NCBI RefSeq assembly: GCF_001315945.1
Contig: NZ_BBBG01000010.1
Span: 1 to 64,000 of the forward strand
Direction: 5' to 3'
Source of the DNA: Methanogenium cariaci JCM 10550
GTDB lineage: Archaea; Halobacteriota; Methanomicrobia; Methanomicrobiales; Methanomicrobiaceae
Length of the DNA stretch: 64,000 nt
In this document: in pieces, positions 35,686 through 46,244 of the stretch
How positions within the stretch are numbered: the first letter of the stretch is position 1
How the letters are laid out: each line of letters opens with the position of its first letter
The notes under the pieces: model-generated
What the model was told of the DNA's origin: nothing
The model's database searches: none
Seen by the model: the letters and a program-made list of their open reading frames with translations, nothing else
Made by a program: the position numbers and the translations under genes

Positions 35686-35694
35686 CTATATAAA
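35686..35694 (-). promoter_or_regulatory. TATA box for dnaG
   Basis: Minus-strand TTTATATAG, ~95 bases before the dnaG start, is a clear TATA box; it implies a leader of about 65 bases. The 286 bases between dnaG and the DUF167 gene hold no other convincing gene. Confidence 0.6.
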
Positions 35695-35880
35695 TGAATT
35701 GAAATCTGATACAAAATGGTGTCATCTTCCCAAACAGACCGGTAGCTGCAACAGACTCACGCAGATGGTCGGTAGTGTGCACTACTCCGTATGAGTCACA
35801 GAATATTTTCGGCAAATGAAGAACAGAGAAAGAAACCACGGGATCAGACAGTGTATGCCCGCATGGCCATCCGTTATCAG

Positions 35881-36195
35881 CTAAAGACAACTGTCCAGAG
35901 TATTCACGAGCGCATCCTTGTCCATGCCTGCGATACAGATCCGTTTCACCGACGATGTCTGGCCACTGACAATGGTGACTGATGACTTCGGGACAGAAAG
36001 AACAGATGAAACAAGTTTTACAATCGCTTTATTCGCTTTCCCTTCTACAGGCGGCGCACGAATACTGCATCCGACAGCATTTCGCCAGATATTTACTCCC
36101 GCAGGAAATTCCTCCCGTTTGGAACCGGCATGCACATCAAGTACGCAATAGACACAGCCATCCCCGTTCTCTACGGCACATGCTGCTGATGTCAT
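35881..36195 (-). CDS. DUF167 (UPF0235, YggU-like) protein
   Basis: A complete 104-residue protein with the family signature RAPPVEGKANKAIVKLVSSVL and YCVLDVHAGSKREEF. The fold is a small alpha/beta barrel-like unit of unknown function. The ATG at 36195 (MTSAACAVENGDG) fits family N-termini better than the upstream in-frame GTG/ATG codons. Frame intact. Confidence 0.8.
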   Translation of the reverse strand: MTSAACAVENGDGCVYCVLDVHAGSKREEFPAGVNIWRNAVGCSIRAPPVEGKANKAIVKLVSSVLSVPKSSVTIVSGQTSSVKRICIAGMDKDALVNTLDSCL

Positions 36196-36390
36196 AATAA
36201 TCAAATAGGTAAATTGTGACCTGACACTAACAAACATGGATCATATGTGGCATGCGCCGTTCATCACCTGTTCTAAACCCATTGTCAGGCCGCCTGTTGC
36301 ACACCTGGGTTGTCCCATGGATCATATCCAGAACTTTGCCAATCGATCACCCGGGGGGGACCTATTGATGTGCAGTGTGTCAGCTAATTA

Positions 36391-37697
36391 TTATTCTACC
36401 TGTGAGCACTTATAGCCTCTGCCGGGTATCCACAGGTCGTCTCTACGGGAAAATTCGTTACGCCGGTAGGAGAGGTGGCCGCCAACGCAGGTGATACAGG
36501 GAAATACCCCCTGCATTCCTTCATAGGGCGTCCAGCCAGCGCGGGAATGGAGCATATCTTCCGTGATCGTCTCGGTCTTTTGCCGGGGGGGATAAAGAGC
36601 CAGGTCTGCGGGAGCACCAGGCAACAGTGTTGATATGGGGATGCCCAGCAGATGGGCAGGAGTATAGACCACCTTCTCAAGGAGGGAGGAGAGCGCAATT
36701 CTGCCTGGTATACCTGCGCCAACAGGAGCGGTACCATCGTCTCCACACCCGGAATGCCGGAGGGCACCGCAGAAAATGACTGTGACTTCTCCTCAATGCT
36801 ATGGGGGGGCGCATGGTCGGATGCAATGACGGGGATGGCATCCCACATCTCCCAAAGCGCCTTTCGAGTCGCTTCATGCCGGACCGGCGGATTTACCTTG
36901 CAGTATCCATCCGGGACCGTGCCGTGCTCTTCAATGGACAAAAAGAGGTGGTGGGGCATCACCTCATAGGATGCGGGCAGCGCCATCAGGGCCGCCTCCG
37001 CACTGAGAGGGGAGGAGAGATGGCAGAAATGAGCAGACAAACCCGGAGGAACTGTGCTGCCACCATCTCCATACACGTTGTTTCCCCCCCCTCCTCCGGG
37101 CGGAGCGCGGCATGTGCTGCAAGTGAGGTGTCATCCCCGGAGAGCACCTCCTCACAGTGAAGAGTGACAAGTGCGCCCAGTTCTGCAATACCAGAGAATA
37201 CCTGTGCCAGTTCATCGGGAGAGACCGCATCCCCCATAACTGGAGGCAGCGGCAAAGGTCTCCCCGAAGGCGAGGGCACCTGCCTCCCAGAGACCGGTGA
37301 TGTCGGATTGTTCCGAGACATACCCGTTGATGCCAAACCGGCAGTATGCATCCCGCGTGGCCTCTGCCACACGTTCTTGGAACGCACCCGCGCCGGTCAG
37401 GGGGGGAGGAATGGTATTCGGCTGGTCAACTACCGTGGTCACTCCTCCCGCAAGGGCACTCTGTGACCCGGACGTCCAGTCCTCCTTATATCCCTGTGTT
37501 TCCCCCCCGCCCCGCATATGCACATGCATATCAACGGCACCGGGGGGGAGACAGAGAAGACCCGTGCAGTCAATCGTCCGGTCGGCCCGGAGGGTGGTTC
37601 CGACATGGATAATCCTACCGTCTGCAAGGGAGATGTCTGCCACCCTCCCGTCCGGCAAAAGTGCATTTTTCAGCACGCATTCAGCATCAGATAACAT
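36391..37697 (-). CDS. pyrC: Dihydroorotase
   Basis: An amidohydrolase of ~430 residues that closes carbamoyl aspartate to dihydroorotate. Metal ligands are seen in DMHVHMR (HxH), the carbamylated Lys in GYKEDW, His in TLHCEE and HFCHLSS, and the catalytic Asp in ASDHAPH. Frames break at C/G runs near 37240, 37083-37090, 36805-36811, 36655 and 36583-36589. It begins two bases after the stop of the DUF2156 gene, so the GNAT, DUF2156 and pyrC genes form a run on the minus strand. pyrE lies in a separate cluster. Confidence 0.88.
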
Positions 37698-37699
37698 TG

Positions 37700-38667
37700 T
37701 TATATTCCGTTAATTCCCAAACGTTCCTGCTCCTCACTGAGGACACGCAGGATATCTTTTTTTCTGCATACCATACTTCTGCGAAATGATGCGGGTAGTA
37801 GCGGAGTTTTGCTTCCCTGAGACCCGGCACACCAAGGTCTGACTCGCGGTTGATGAAGGCGTATCCCTTTTGTTCTTCAAGGTAGCGGGCCGTCTCCTGA
37901 TTGATCACCTTGTAATTACCTTCACAGTCAGGGAGCCCTTTCTCAAAGTGGATGAGGGCCATGTCATCATTCATCCCCCCCTCGTAGATAGAGAGCGCAG
38001 ATATTTTGCCATCCACACGGATTAGCAGTCCTTCCAGACCCAGTTCGGCAAAATGGGTGATGCAGAAGAGGACCGCGGTCTTCTCGTGGGCAAGAACTTC
38101 ATTCTCCTCACAGTGTTTCCACTCGCACCACTTCCGGAGAAATTCTTTTATTTCGGGCACATTTTCATTGCTGATGGTCTCTACCTTAAACGAACACTTA
38201 CGATTGAATTTGTTGATATGCTTTCGAATTCCAAGGTAGCGTTTGCCGGGGGGGAGATGGGCGAGGTCTCCGGTCAGGTAGATATAATCATAGAAATCCC
38301 GGTCGGTGTGCAGAACGAGTCCGGGAAGTTCATGAAGAATCCAGTCGCGGGTGGGGGGGCGTTCAAAGATGTAGAACGGCCGGTCTCCCCCGGTCTCTGC
38401 CGAGAGGCGCAAAAGGTCACGCAGGAGGGCAGGGTTCCGGGGGGGTCCTATGGGCGCGTGAAAGAGGCGTGTTTCGTTAATGACTGCTGATATCAGTAAC
38501 GTATCATTCAGATAGGCATAGGAATAATCCGAGTATGCCTGCCATGCAATCATCGTGGTAAAGTTATTTTCACTGTGAATCTGGGGGGGAAATTGGGAAA
38601 ATATTTCACGAAAAAATGCCCCCCCGTCTTTCATTTCTACCGGGCAGAATGCGTCAGATGTGATCAT
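37700..38667 (-). CDS. DUF2156 (phosphatidylglycerol lysyltransferase C-terminal-like) protein
   Basis: A ~320-residue double-GNAT-fold protein with the DUF2156 signatures [50 protein letters not shown] and [22 protein letters not shown]. Relatives transfer amino acids from aminoacyl-tRNA to lipids or other acceptors; here it lacks membrane helices, so the acceptor is unknown. A miscounted A run near 37758 shifts the C-terminus; restored it ends [13 protein letters not shown] with the stop at 37700-37702. Confidence 0.75.
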
Positions 38668-39104
38668 TGTTTGTCGTCTCCTTCATATTTCATGGGCAGA
38701 TAGTCTTCCATCACCGTGAAGCCGAGAGGGGGGGCATAAAAGGTATGTGTGCCGGGTTCTGCGATGAGAGCAATCCAGGTGATGCCCGCCTGCCGGCAGG
38801 TATCAACGAGAAGCTGAATGATGCGTTTGCCGATGCCCTGTCCCCCCCGACAGGCAGGGTCCACAACGACATCCTGAATATACGCATCAGAGACACCGTC
38901 TGAGAGGACACGCCCCATGCCAACCGCCCTGTTGTCTCTGGTGTATGCAACGGCAACAGCAAAGCTGCCGTCAAACAGCGCAGGGATCACCGTGACGGCA
39001 TCAGACATTTCTTCCCACCACCCCCCCGCACTGCGGTATAATGCAACAATCTGTTCTGCATCCCATGCAGGCACAACAGAGACAGTGATATCTTCAGTAT
39101 TCAC
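38664..39104 (-). CDS. GNAT family N-acetyltransferase
   Basis: A complete ~146-residue GCN5-related acetyltransferase: the acetyl-CoA loop is DVVVDPACRGQGIGKRIIQ (one extra Gly from a C7 run at 38842-38848), with the C-terminal TFYAPLGF. Substrate unknown. It starts with GTG at 39104 behind a G-rich site and its stop overlaps the start of the DUF2156 gene (ATGA). Confidence 0.8.
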   Translation of the reverse strand: MNTEDITVSVVPAWDAEQIVALYRSAGGWWEEMSDAVTVIPALFDGSFAVAVAYTRDNRAVGMGRVLSDGVSDAYIQDVVVDPACRGGQGIGKRIIQLLVDTCRQAGITWIALIAEPGTHTFYAPPLGFTVMEDYLPMKYEGDDKQ

Positions 39105-39169
39105 GTTGTTTACCCCCCCTCTCCTGGTATCGGATACACATTCAGCAGAAAGGTAAAAAAATGAATGTA

Positions 39170-40178
39170 TCAGCAGACCCGTGGGACAGGGTCGCCGACG
39201 GGAGCCTCGATGAAGCGTTCTCCCCCGATAGGAGTCTCGAGAATAACGGAGGTGCCCTCTTTCACAACACCGATAATGGCTGCATCCCTGCCCTGCGGAA
39301 ATGAACGGATGGCAGCGAGGATAGCTGCGGCATCGTCCGGTGCGACACCCATCACGACCTTGCCTTCATTGGCCACATCGAGGGGGGGATTTATGCCGAG
39401 GAGTTCAGAGGCACTTCTCACACTGCGCCGGATAGGCAGGGCATCTTCCGTGATGCGGACCTGCACACCGGATTTCTCTGCCATCTCATTGATGGCATTG
39501 GAGAACCCGCCGCGGGTCGGATCTTTCATTGCATGAATGTCACCTGCAAGAAGGGCCGCCTCAACCAGTGGCCAGAGGGGGGCAACGTCTGACTGAATCT
39601 GCTCACCGAGATCAAAGCCTTCCCGGTGGGTCATGATGGCCATCCCGTGGTCGCCGATGGTGCCGCTCACAATGATCACGTCACCGGGCAAAAGGCCGCA
39701 GTCACGCACCGGATTCTCTGCCACACCCACCCCCCCTGCGGTGTTGATGGCGATACCATCGATTGCACCCCCCCGCTCAAGCACTTTGGTGTCACCAGTC
39801 ACAATGGCCGCACCGCACTCACCGAGGGCTTCATCCATTGACGCGACGATTTTTTCGAGTATTTCAATATCAAATCCCTCTTCGATGATCATCGCGCAGG
39901 AGAGGGCGATGGGCCGTGCACCCATCATCGCCAGATCATTTACCGTGCCAGATACGGCAATTCTCCCGATATCGCCGCCGGGAAAGAAGAGCGGTTTTAC
40001 GACATGGCTGTCGGTGGTAAATACCAGATTGGTATCATTGAGGGGGGATCACGGCACCATCGTCAAGTGCCTCCAGCCCGATACCACCTGCATTATTGTG
40101 GGTATATTTCGTTAATGTCTCACCGAGAAGTTCAGAAAATACTGCGCCGCCGGCGCCATGCATCAGATTGACTTTCAT
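39170..40178 (-). CDS. hypE: Hydrogenase maturation protein HypE
   Basis: A ~335-residue PurM-like ATPase that dehydrates the carbamoyl group received from HypF to the thiocyanate used for the [NiFe] cluster CN ligands. The N-terminus MHGAGGAVFSELL, GGDIGRIAVSGTVNDLAMMGA, KDPTRGGFSNAINEMAEKS and the essential C-terminal Cys in DPVPRVC are all present. A frame break lies near 40041 (G6). In-frame runs near 39730 and 39768 may add residues. The start overlaps the hypA stop. Confidence 0.93.
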
Positions 40179-40516
40179 TCATCATCAACTTCTATCTCAA
40201 TATTTGTCACAGATATTTCACGTCCTGCAACAATTTCCGGAAGTTTTCCACATGTCGGACAGACATATCGCTCATTGCCTTTATATCCACATGAACAGAC
40301 CGTCTTCACCGGAATATTATGGTATTCCAAAACAGCACCCTGAAACAGTTCATCCTCTTCAGAGAGGGCAGAAAACAGAAATTCAACCTGTTCAGGGTTG
40401 ATCATACTCATCTCGCCAAAATCAGCTGAGATCTTCTTTACCCGTGTTGCGGCATTATCGAGGGCCGCACGGCGTGCCGTTGCATAGATGTCGTATGCAA
40501 CCGTGTACTCGTGCAT
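40175..40516 (-). CDS. hypA: Hydrogenase nickel incorporation protein HypA
   Basis: A complete 113-residue metallochaperone. It begins MHEYTVA, giving the nickel-binding His2, and carries the zinc finger CSCGYKGNERYVCPTCG. It delivers nickel to [NiFe]-hydrogenase large subunits together with HypB. It overlaps hypE by four bases and its ATG overlaps the hypC stop (TAATG), so hypC-hypA-hypE is a tight operon. Frame intact. Confidence 0.93.
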   Translation of the reverse strand: MHEYTVAYDIYATARRAALDNAATRVKKISADFGEMSMINPEQVEFLFSALSEEDELFQGAVLEYHNIPVKTVCSCGYKGNERYVCPTCGKLPEIVAGREISVTNIEIEVDDE

Positions 40517-40740
40517 TATTCCTCCATTGCCGCATAGACTTCTTCAAAAACTTTGAGCGTCTTCAGTGCCTCTTCCCTGCTCAGTTTCTGGATTGCAAAT
40601 CCAACATGAACAAGGACATACTCGCCTACTTCAACATCAACCAGGTCAAGGCGCACCTCCTGTTTCAGGTCGCCATAGTCAACAACCCCAATGTTGCCGT
40701 CTTTGATTTCGAGCACTTCAGCCGGTATTGCTATGCACAT
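40516..40740 (-). CDS. hypC: Hydrogenase maturation chaperone HypC
   Basis: A complete 74-residue HypC/HupF protein beginning MCIAIPAEV; Cys2 is the conserved residue that carries the Fe(CN)2CO unit with HypD. GGAGGAG lies just upstream. It opens the hypCAE operon, placed directly downstream of tRNA-Ser on the same strand. hypD, hypF and hypB are not in this window. Confidence 0.93.
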   Translation of the reverse strand: MCIAIPAEVLEIKDGNIGVVDYGDLKQEVRLDLVDVEVGEYVLVHVGFAIQKLSREEALKTLKVFEEVYAAMEE

Positions 40741-40792
40741 ATGTTCTCCTCCTGAACACACCGGTAGTGTGATATGAAAAATGATTATTGAG

Positions 40793-40875
40793 CGCCGAGA
40801 AGGAGATTTGAACTCCTGAGGTGAAACACCAGTGGCTTTCAAGGCCACCGCCTTTCCGGGCTAGACTATCTCGGC
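40793..40875 (-). tRNA. tRNA-Ser (anticodon UGA)
   Basis: Read on the minus strand it folds as a type II tRNA: acceptor GCCGAGA paired with TCTCGGC, anticodon stem GTGGC/GCCAC with loop CTTGAAA (anticodon TGA), a long variable arm TGGTGTTTCACC, T arm AGGAG-TTCAAAT-CTCCT and discriminator G. The long variable arm and anticodon agree on serine. CCA is not encoded. No intron. Confidence 0.93.
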
Positions 40876-40913
40876 TCGAATAAGTGTTGGTAGTCCCAAG
40901 ATAAAAAATAGTG

Positions 40914-42040
40914 TTATTTGCGAATTCCTGCATATCCAACGATACAGAGTGCAGAAATCAGCACCACCAGGGGGGGAAATGGAGACTCAGTGGCTCAGAA
41001 TCTGGAATTACGTCGCCAAAATAGGATGCCGCAGCAGGACCACTGGTGATGGATTTTGCATTTTCCACGGTAACAGTGACCACACCTTCATCACCGGCAC
41101 GCACCGGCTCCACCTTCAGATAGAGGAAAGCCCCCCCGGAAGAAGAAACGGTGAACTCCTCAGGTGCAGTGCTGCCGGTATCATCAATACGAACGAGAGA
41201 ACCGGTTTCGTCCGTATGATATATGCGCCAGTCAGTGCCGGTGGACGTGCTGACCTCCACCCTGCCCGGCAGGGCATCAACAATAAAGTAGGCCGGTGCG
41301 TCCCGTGTTGCGGTGGCAGATGCGGAAACTGTCTGACCGGGCGCATGGGCCGTCGGCGCGGGCGTGAACCCTGCAGACGTGCCGGGGGGGTCTTCCAGGG
41401 TGAAACTCACCCGGGTGATGAACCGGGCCTCATTATTCCTGAAATCAGAAAATTTAGCATAATACTGGCCCGGCCCGGAGATGGGCACATTCTCAGAGAA
41501 ATATCCGCTTGCATCGGTCCGGATATAGAGCGGCCCGTATATGACCGTGCCGCGGCTGTCTGCCACTTCAATCTGCAGGCCGGCTGACCCGACTTCAGGG
41601 GCGCGACCCCCCCGGATGGACAGCGTATCCCGTGATTCCTGGGTGGAGGGAGAGACGATGGTAATCTCACCGGACCGGTCAATGACCTTAAATATCTTTG
41701 TCCGGTCCGACCCTGAACTGAGGGGGGGATAGTCCATGATATCCTCGACAATTTCAAACTTATAGGTTCCTTCCTCCAGTGCGAGGGTCTGCAGCTGAAT
41801 GGACCAGTTGCCATCCTGCTGTATGACAATGGCCTGCGATGTCAGTTCACGGGACATGGGCTGAACTTCATACAGCTGTATCCAGGTGCTGTATCCCGGA
41901 GGAAGAGTGCTTGTCCCCCCCGATGGTGACAATGTCGCCGCGATAGACCTCATCCGGGCATGAACACTTTATTTCATAGGCCGAAACTGCCCCCCAGAAC
42001 AGAGGAGAATCAGCCCGATCAGGCATGCCACCTTTTTCAT
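40914..42040 (-). CDS. Secreted protein with C-terminal membrane anchor
   Basis: An N-terminal signal peptide (MKKVACLIGLILLCSGAVSA after correcting a G run near 41990) precedes Ig-like beta-rich segments (VYRGDIVTIGG, GTYKFEIVEDI, GPGQYYAKFSDF) and a C-terminal membrane helix (VVLISALCIVGYAGIRK after reducing the G7 at 40970-40976). It resembles the secreted S-layer-associated DUF3821-type proteins of Methanomicrobiales, but I cannot name the family with certainty. The start lies only 26 bases from the divergent RaSEA start. Confidence 0.6.
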
Positions 42041-42066
42041 ATTCAGATACCAAATCATGTACACTA

Positions 42067-43062
42067 ATGGTATCAGACGCAATACTAAAACCTCTTGCAT
42101 CCTGGATGGGTACAGACCTGTATCAGAATGAAGAGTTACCCTGCCTTACTGTCATCTTCCGGAGCGGAGGTGCAGCTGGAAGCAGTGCCTGATGTGCGGT
42201 TACCGGTTTGAACGCTCCCGCAACAAGAATCGCGATGAACTCCTCGCAGAAATGCGTGGACAGCTGCGCTGGGTGGCAGAGAATTATCCCCCCCGGAATC
42301 GTATGCCATGGTGAAGATATTCACGTCAGGCTCCTTTTTTGATCCGCGGGAAGTTCCCCCGGCATTTTTGGATGACGTGGCCGCACTCTTTGCCGGTAAG
42401 GTCGTCATCGCCGAGACACGGACGGAATATGTGGCAGAGGATGTGCTCACCTCCTTCCGGGAGAACCTGGAGGCAGGCGGGAATGCCGCCGCACTCTATG
42501 TGGCAATGGGTCTGGAGACCACCAATGACTACATCAGGGATAAGTGCATCAGAAAAGGGCACACCTTTGACGACTTTAAGGACGCGGTAGAGACGGCCCG
42601 CCGGGCAGATGTCGGTATCAAGACCTACCTGATGATGAAACCGCCGTATCTCACCGAACGTGAGGCCTTAGCGGATATGAAAAAGTCCATACGCGAGGTC
42701 ATCCCCCCCTACTCTGATATCATCTCCATGAACCTCTGCACCATCCAGACACGCACCGAAGTGGAGCAGTACTGGAAACAGGGATCATACCGTCCGCCCT
42801 ATCTCTGGAGTGCCTTGATGCGCTGCTCTCCACCGACCACTATGTGCAGTGTGACCCGGTTGGCGGAGGCAAACGGCGGGGGGGACCCCCCCACAACTGC
42901 GGCGAATGTGACTATGAAATTGTGGATGCGATTAATGAGTACAACCGTACGGGAAACAAGATTCACCTGAAACGCTGTGTGGATGCCGGGTGTGCCTGTG
43001 TGGAAGAATGGAAATATGTGCTGGAGAATGAAGAGCCCTGGTGCATGCCGCTGACAAAATAA
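42067..43062 (+). CDS. raSEA: Archaeosine biosynthesis radical SAM enzyme RaSEA
   Basis: A ~330-residue radical SAM protein of the RaSEA family, which with ArcS completes archaeosine at position 15 of tRNA. Recognised from KIFTSGSFFDPREVPP, MGLETTNDYIRDKCIRKGHTF, TYLMMKPPYLTEREA and PVGGGKRRGPHNCGECD. The Fe-S cysteines read GGCSWKQCLMCGY (CX4CX2C), reached only by adding a base at 42169-42170. Further breaks are near 42291, 42800 and 42880. ATG at 42067 is chosen; ATG 42106 is an alternative. It diverges from the secreted protein gene. Confidence 0.85.
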
Positions 43063-43148
43063 TTATTCCCAATTCCAATGCCGGGATTTTTTCACCCGTA
43101 GGAAAAGAACAGAGGGGGGGGCCATCCCCCAAAGAAAATATAATATTT

Positions 43149-44376
43149 TTATTTCTGGAGATACTTTGCCAGCATCGGCAGGAAGGTGCCCGCGTCACTG
43201 ACCACGCCGATGGCCTGCATCGTCCCGCGGTCCATCAATTTTGTCACCGATGCGGGATTGATGTCCACGCAGATGGTCTTCACATAGGACGGCAGGCAGT
43301 TGCCGACGGCAACGGAATGGAGCAGCGTGCCTATCATGATGACCATGTCAAGGTCCCGGAGATATTCACGCATGCGGTCCTGCGCGACCATGACGTCGGT
43401 GATCACATCCGGAAGGGGCCGTCATCACGGATAGAGCCTGCGAGAACAAACGGCACATTGTTTTTGATGCATTCGTACATGATGCCCTTTTTGATCACGC
43501 CCTCGTCCACCGCAGCACGGATGGAACCCGCACGAATGACCTCACTGATGGCATAGATGTGGTTTTTGTGCCCGCCTGCAGCCAGTGTTCCGGAATCAAG
43601 GTTCATCCGAGGGAGGTGCCAAAGAGGTTGTACTCGATATCATGGGTGGCAAGGGCGTTCCCGGCAAAGAGTGTGTCCACATACCCCCCCTCCCGGATGA
43701 TCTCCGCCAGCGCCGGGGGGGCAGCGCGGGTATGGATGATGGCAGGGCCGCCAACGATGCCAATCTTCCCGCCCCGGGCCTTTAGTTCCTTCATCTCCTG
43801 AGCGATTTGCGATATGACTGTCTCACTGGGCCGTTCAGAGGAGACCGTGCCGTGCATAAACTCAAATGTACTGACCTTACGCGGCCGCTGCGGGGGGGTT
43901 CGACACGGACACCGGTATCGCCCATGACGACCCAGTCGCCTTTATGGAGTTTGGACATCGGTGTGCAGAGTGCCCGTTTCTCTGCAGGAACAACGACAAT
44001 CAGACAGTCCATCTCGATTGCCTCCACATGCAGCCATTCATCCTGATATTTCACCATCGTCGGATGATTGGTCGTGGAATAGAATCCCTTGGGAACGACA
44101 CGGTCTGCTTCCGCTTCAGCAAGTGTCACATCTTCAACAACCGGAGGTCGGGCGCCGAGGCGGTGGAGAACGCTCAGGATTTCTATCAGCAGAGGTTCTT
44201 CGCCCGCACTGACCAGGATACGAGCATAGCTTTCATCCTGTTTTTTTTCCCGATTTCAAAGACCGTGATCTCGAAATTGCCCCCCCCATCTCCATGATGG
44301 CGTCAAAGACCTGGGTCATAATTCCGGAATCAATGATATGCCCCCCCTTCAGTTCAATCTCCCGAGAATATTCCAT
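43149..44376 (-). CDS. Archaeal ornithine cyclodeaminase (TIGR00300/LOR-SDH family)
   Basis: A ~405-residue protein: N-terminal [27 protein letters not shown] domain, the middle [11 protein letters not shown], and a C-terminal Rossmann-like part ([51 protein letters not shown]). A Methanococcus member converts ornithine to proline and ammonia, so this is probably the archaeal ornithine cyclodeaminase. Frames break near 44280-44287, 44250, 43893, 43615 and 43417; C7 runs at 43685 and 43716 add residues ([15 protein letters not shown]). The start at 44376 matches family N-termini. Confidence 0.82.
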
Positions 44377-44450
44377 ACAATATCTATTGGTAATCCTCAT
44401 GATAAAAATGGCTTGATGCATCACACCACCAGACCCGGGCGGCCTGCCCC

Positions 44451-45050
44451 TTAGTGGGAGAGAAGAATCTGCTGTGCTGCTGCAATATCTGCCGGGGGGG
44501 TATTGACATTCACCGCGAGACAGGGGGAGTTCATGAGGATGGCAGCTCCTGTTGTTCCTCGCCATTTTTGGCACCGTTCAGGATATTGATGCCACAGGGC
44601 ACCGCATCGATTTCATCGACCGGTTGTACATAGGCAGGCACTGTTCCATGCATACGACAGAGTTCAGCAGACACCCAGACCGAACAGGCATCAGTCCCTG
44701 CCGCCCGATAGCTATCCCACACTGCGGATATGATCTCAGGCGTCAGACAGGGGATATCGCTCACCGAGGTAAAGACGGGCTCGGTAATATCAAGCATTGC
44801 GATGCATGCGGTGATGTCCTCCACATATCCCGCCCCCCCTTCTGCCTGAAAGGTGGTGATGCCGTGTGCCCGGCACCAGTTTCCGGTCTGCGGCACATGG
44901 GGGGAGAGAACCGCAACCGGTTCAATGCCTGCCGCGAGAAAGGCATCGGTAATATATTCGATCATGGGCCGGTCGCAGATTCGCACCAGCGGTTTCTCCC
45001 CCCATATTCAGCCGCGTACCCCTGCCGCCTGCAACGATCAGGGCAAGCAT
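44451..45050 (-). CDS. cobY: GTP:adenosylcobinamide-phosphate guanylyltransferase
   Basis: A ~200-residue nucleotidyltransferase of the archaeal CobY type. The restored N-terminus is MLALIVAGGRGTRLNMGEKPLVRICDRP (nucleotide loop GGRGTRL), followed by TSVSDIPCLTPEI and PCGINILNG. It activates adenosylcobinamide phosphate with GTP before nucleotide-loop attachment. Frame breaks occur at the C run near 44998-45003 and near 44538-44545. Its start overlaps the end of cobD, with which it is likely co-translated. Confidence 0.8.
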
Positions 45051-46047
45051 GTATCCAGTGCCTCCAGAAAGATTCTGTTCTCATCACGCGTGCGCACTGC
45101 AATGCGCACATACTCAGGAAGACCGAATGAGGCACAGTCACGGACCAGGATGCCGTGGGAGAGGAGATGGGTTTTCAGATCCGATGCACGGGCAGGAGTT
45201 CGGAAAAGCAGGAAGTTCACTGCGGACGGACAGACCGACAGGCCACGCGATTCCAGTGCACCTGCAAGGAAGGCCCGTTCTTCGGCAATGCGATTTCGGG
45301 ATGCCTGCAGCTGGTACGCATTGTCGAGTGCCACGTGCGCATAGCTCTCCGCATATGCATTCACGCTCCATGGGGGCCGTATGGCCTCAATTGCCGCAAC
45401 GAGGTCCGGACACCCCCCCACACCCCCCCAGCCAAACCGGATACCGGGGGGGACGGCAAAGGCCTTGGTGAGAGAACGGAGGACAAACGCATGCTCAGAA
45501 CGTACGCCGGTGACACTTTCTGCAGGGTCTGCCAGGTCAATGAATGCCTCGTCAATGAAGAGCTGTGTTCCTGCATCTTCATGCTCCCGGATCTTTTCCA
45601 GAACTGTATCCCTTGGCAAAAGGGATCCGGTCGGGTTATTGGGATTGCAGATGAACTCCGCCACGCATTTATCCTGCCTGACAACCGGGATGCCACCAGC
45701 GCAATCGACAGAGGCAGCATATTCCCCAAAGGTATGAGGGGGGGGACGGTGACCGGATCGCCCGGATTCAGGGTGGCAAGACAAAAAGAACGGATAATTT
45801 CCACCGATCCGTTTCCTACACAGATTTCATCAGGCCTACGATCCTCGATACGCGCAATATGTTCCTTAAGAATGGCATAACGATTGTCTGGATAGGAAGA
45901 TACCGAAATTTCGCTGGTATTCCAGGAAAATGACGGAGGAAAGGGATTTAAATTTTCACTGAAGTCCAGACGAACCTCAGCACTGCTGCCTGATGCCAGA
46001 TGGGTTATCCCGCCATGCTCTGTTTTTTCGATTCGCCGAAATCTCAC
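45038..46047 (-). CDS. cobD: L-threonine-phosphate decarboxylase (CobD type)
   Basis: A PLP enzyme of ~335 residues related to histidinol-phosphate aminotransferase. It begins with HGGITHLASGSSAEVRLDFSENLNPFPP, typical of CobD, has ICNPNNPTGSL, and the PLP lysine in LRSLTKAFAVPG. It makes aminopropanol phosphate for the cobamide side chain. Adjacency to cobY supports CobD over HisC. A frame break lies at the C/G run near 45738-45745; runs at 45415-45428 and 45447 add residues. Confidence 0.8.
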
Positions 46048-46127
46048 ATATAGTTGTCTATTTTACCAATTATTGAACATTTGGGCACCTGTTTGATACC
46101 ACAGATAGGGGAAAATCAATACGCAAA

Positions 46128-46137
46128 GAATATATAA
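46128..46137 (+). promoter_or_regulatory. TATA box upstream of cdrS
   Basis: AAAGAATATATAACG is a strong TATA box. Initiation is expected near 46158, giving a leader of ~85 bases before cdrS. Confidence 0.65.
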
Positions 46138-46157
46138 CGTGATTATAGATGTTTGAT

Positions 46158-46232
46158 TGTCTGAAGAAAGTCTGTCATAGAGCAGCTTTATGTCAGACAT
46201 ATGGATGACATGGAGCGGCCAGATGTCAGACG
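46158..46232 (+). promoter_or_regulatory. Candidate operator: repeated TGTCTGA/TCAGACA motif
   Basis: Four related elements lie between the TATA box and cdrS: TGTCTGA (46158-46164), AGTCTGTCAT (46169-46178), TGTCAGACA (46191-46199) and TGTCAGACG (46224-46232), the first two being inverted relative to the last two. Clustered near-palindromes at the expected start site suit binding by a ribbon-helix-helix dimer such as CdrS itself; autoregulation is inference. Confidence 0.4.
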
Positions 46233-46244
46233 CCGGAGATTCAC

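Noticed and set aside
35555-35890. 111-codon minus-strand frame between DUF167 and dnaG
   Set aside because: It runs through the dnaG TATA box and start region and has no recognisable motif.
45038-46047. Histidinol-phosphate aminotransferase (HisC)
   Set aside because: Fold is shared, but the N-terminal HGG-ASG-SENLNP pattern and the overlap with cobY favour CobD.
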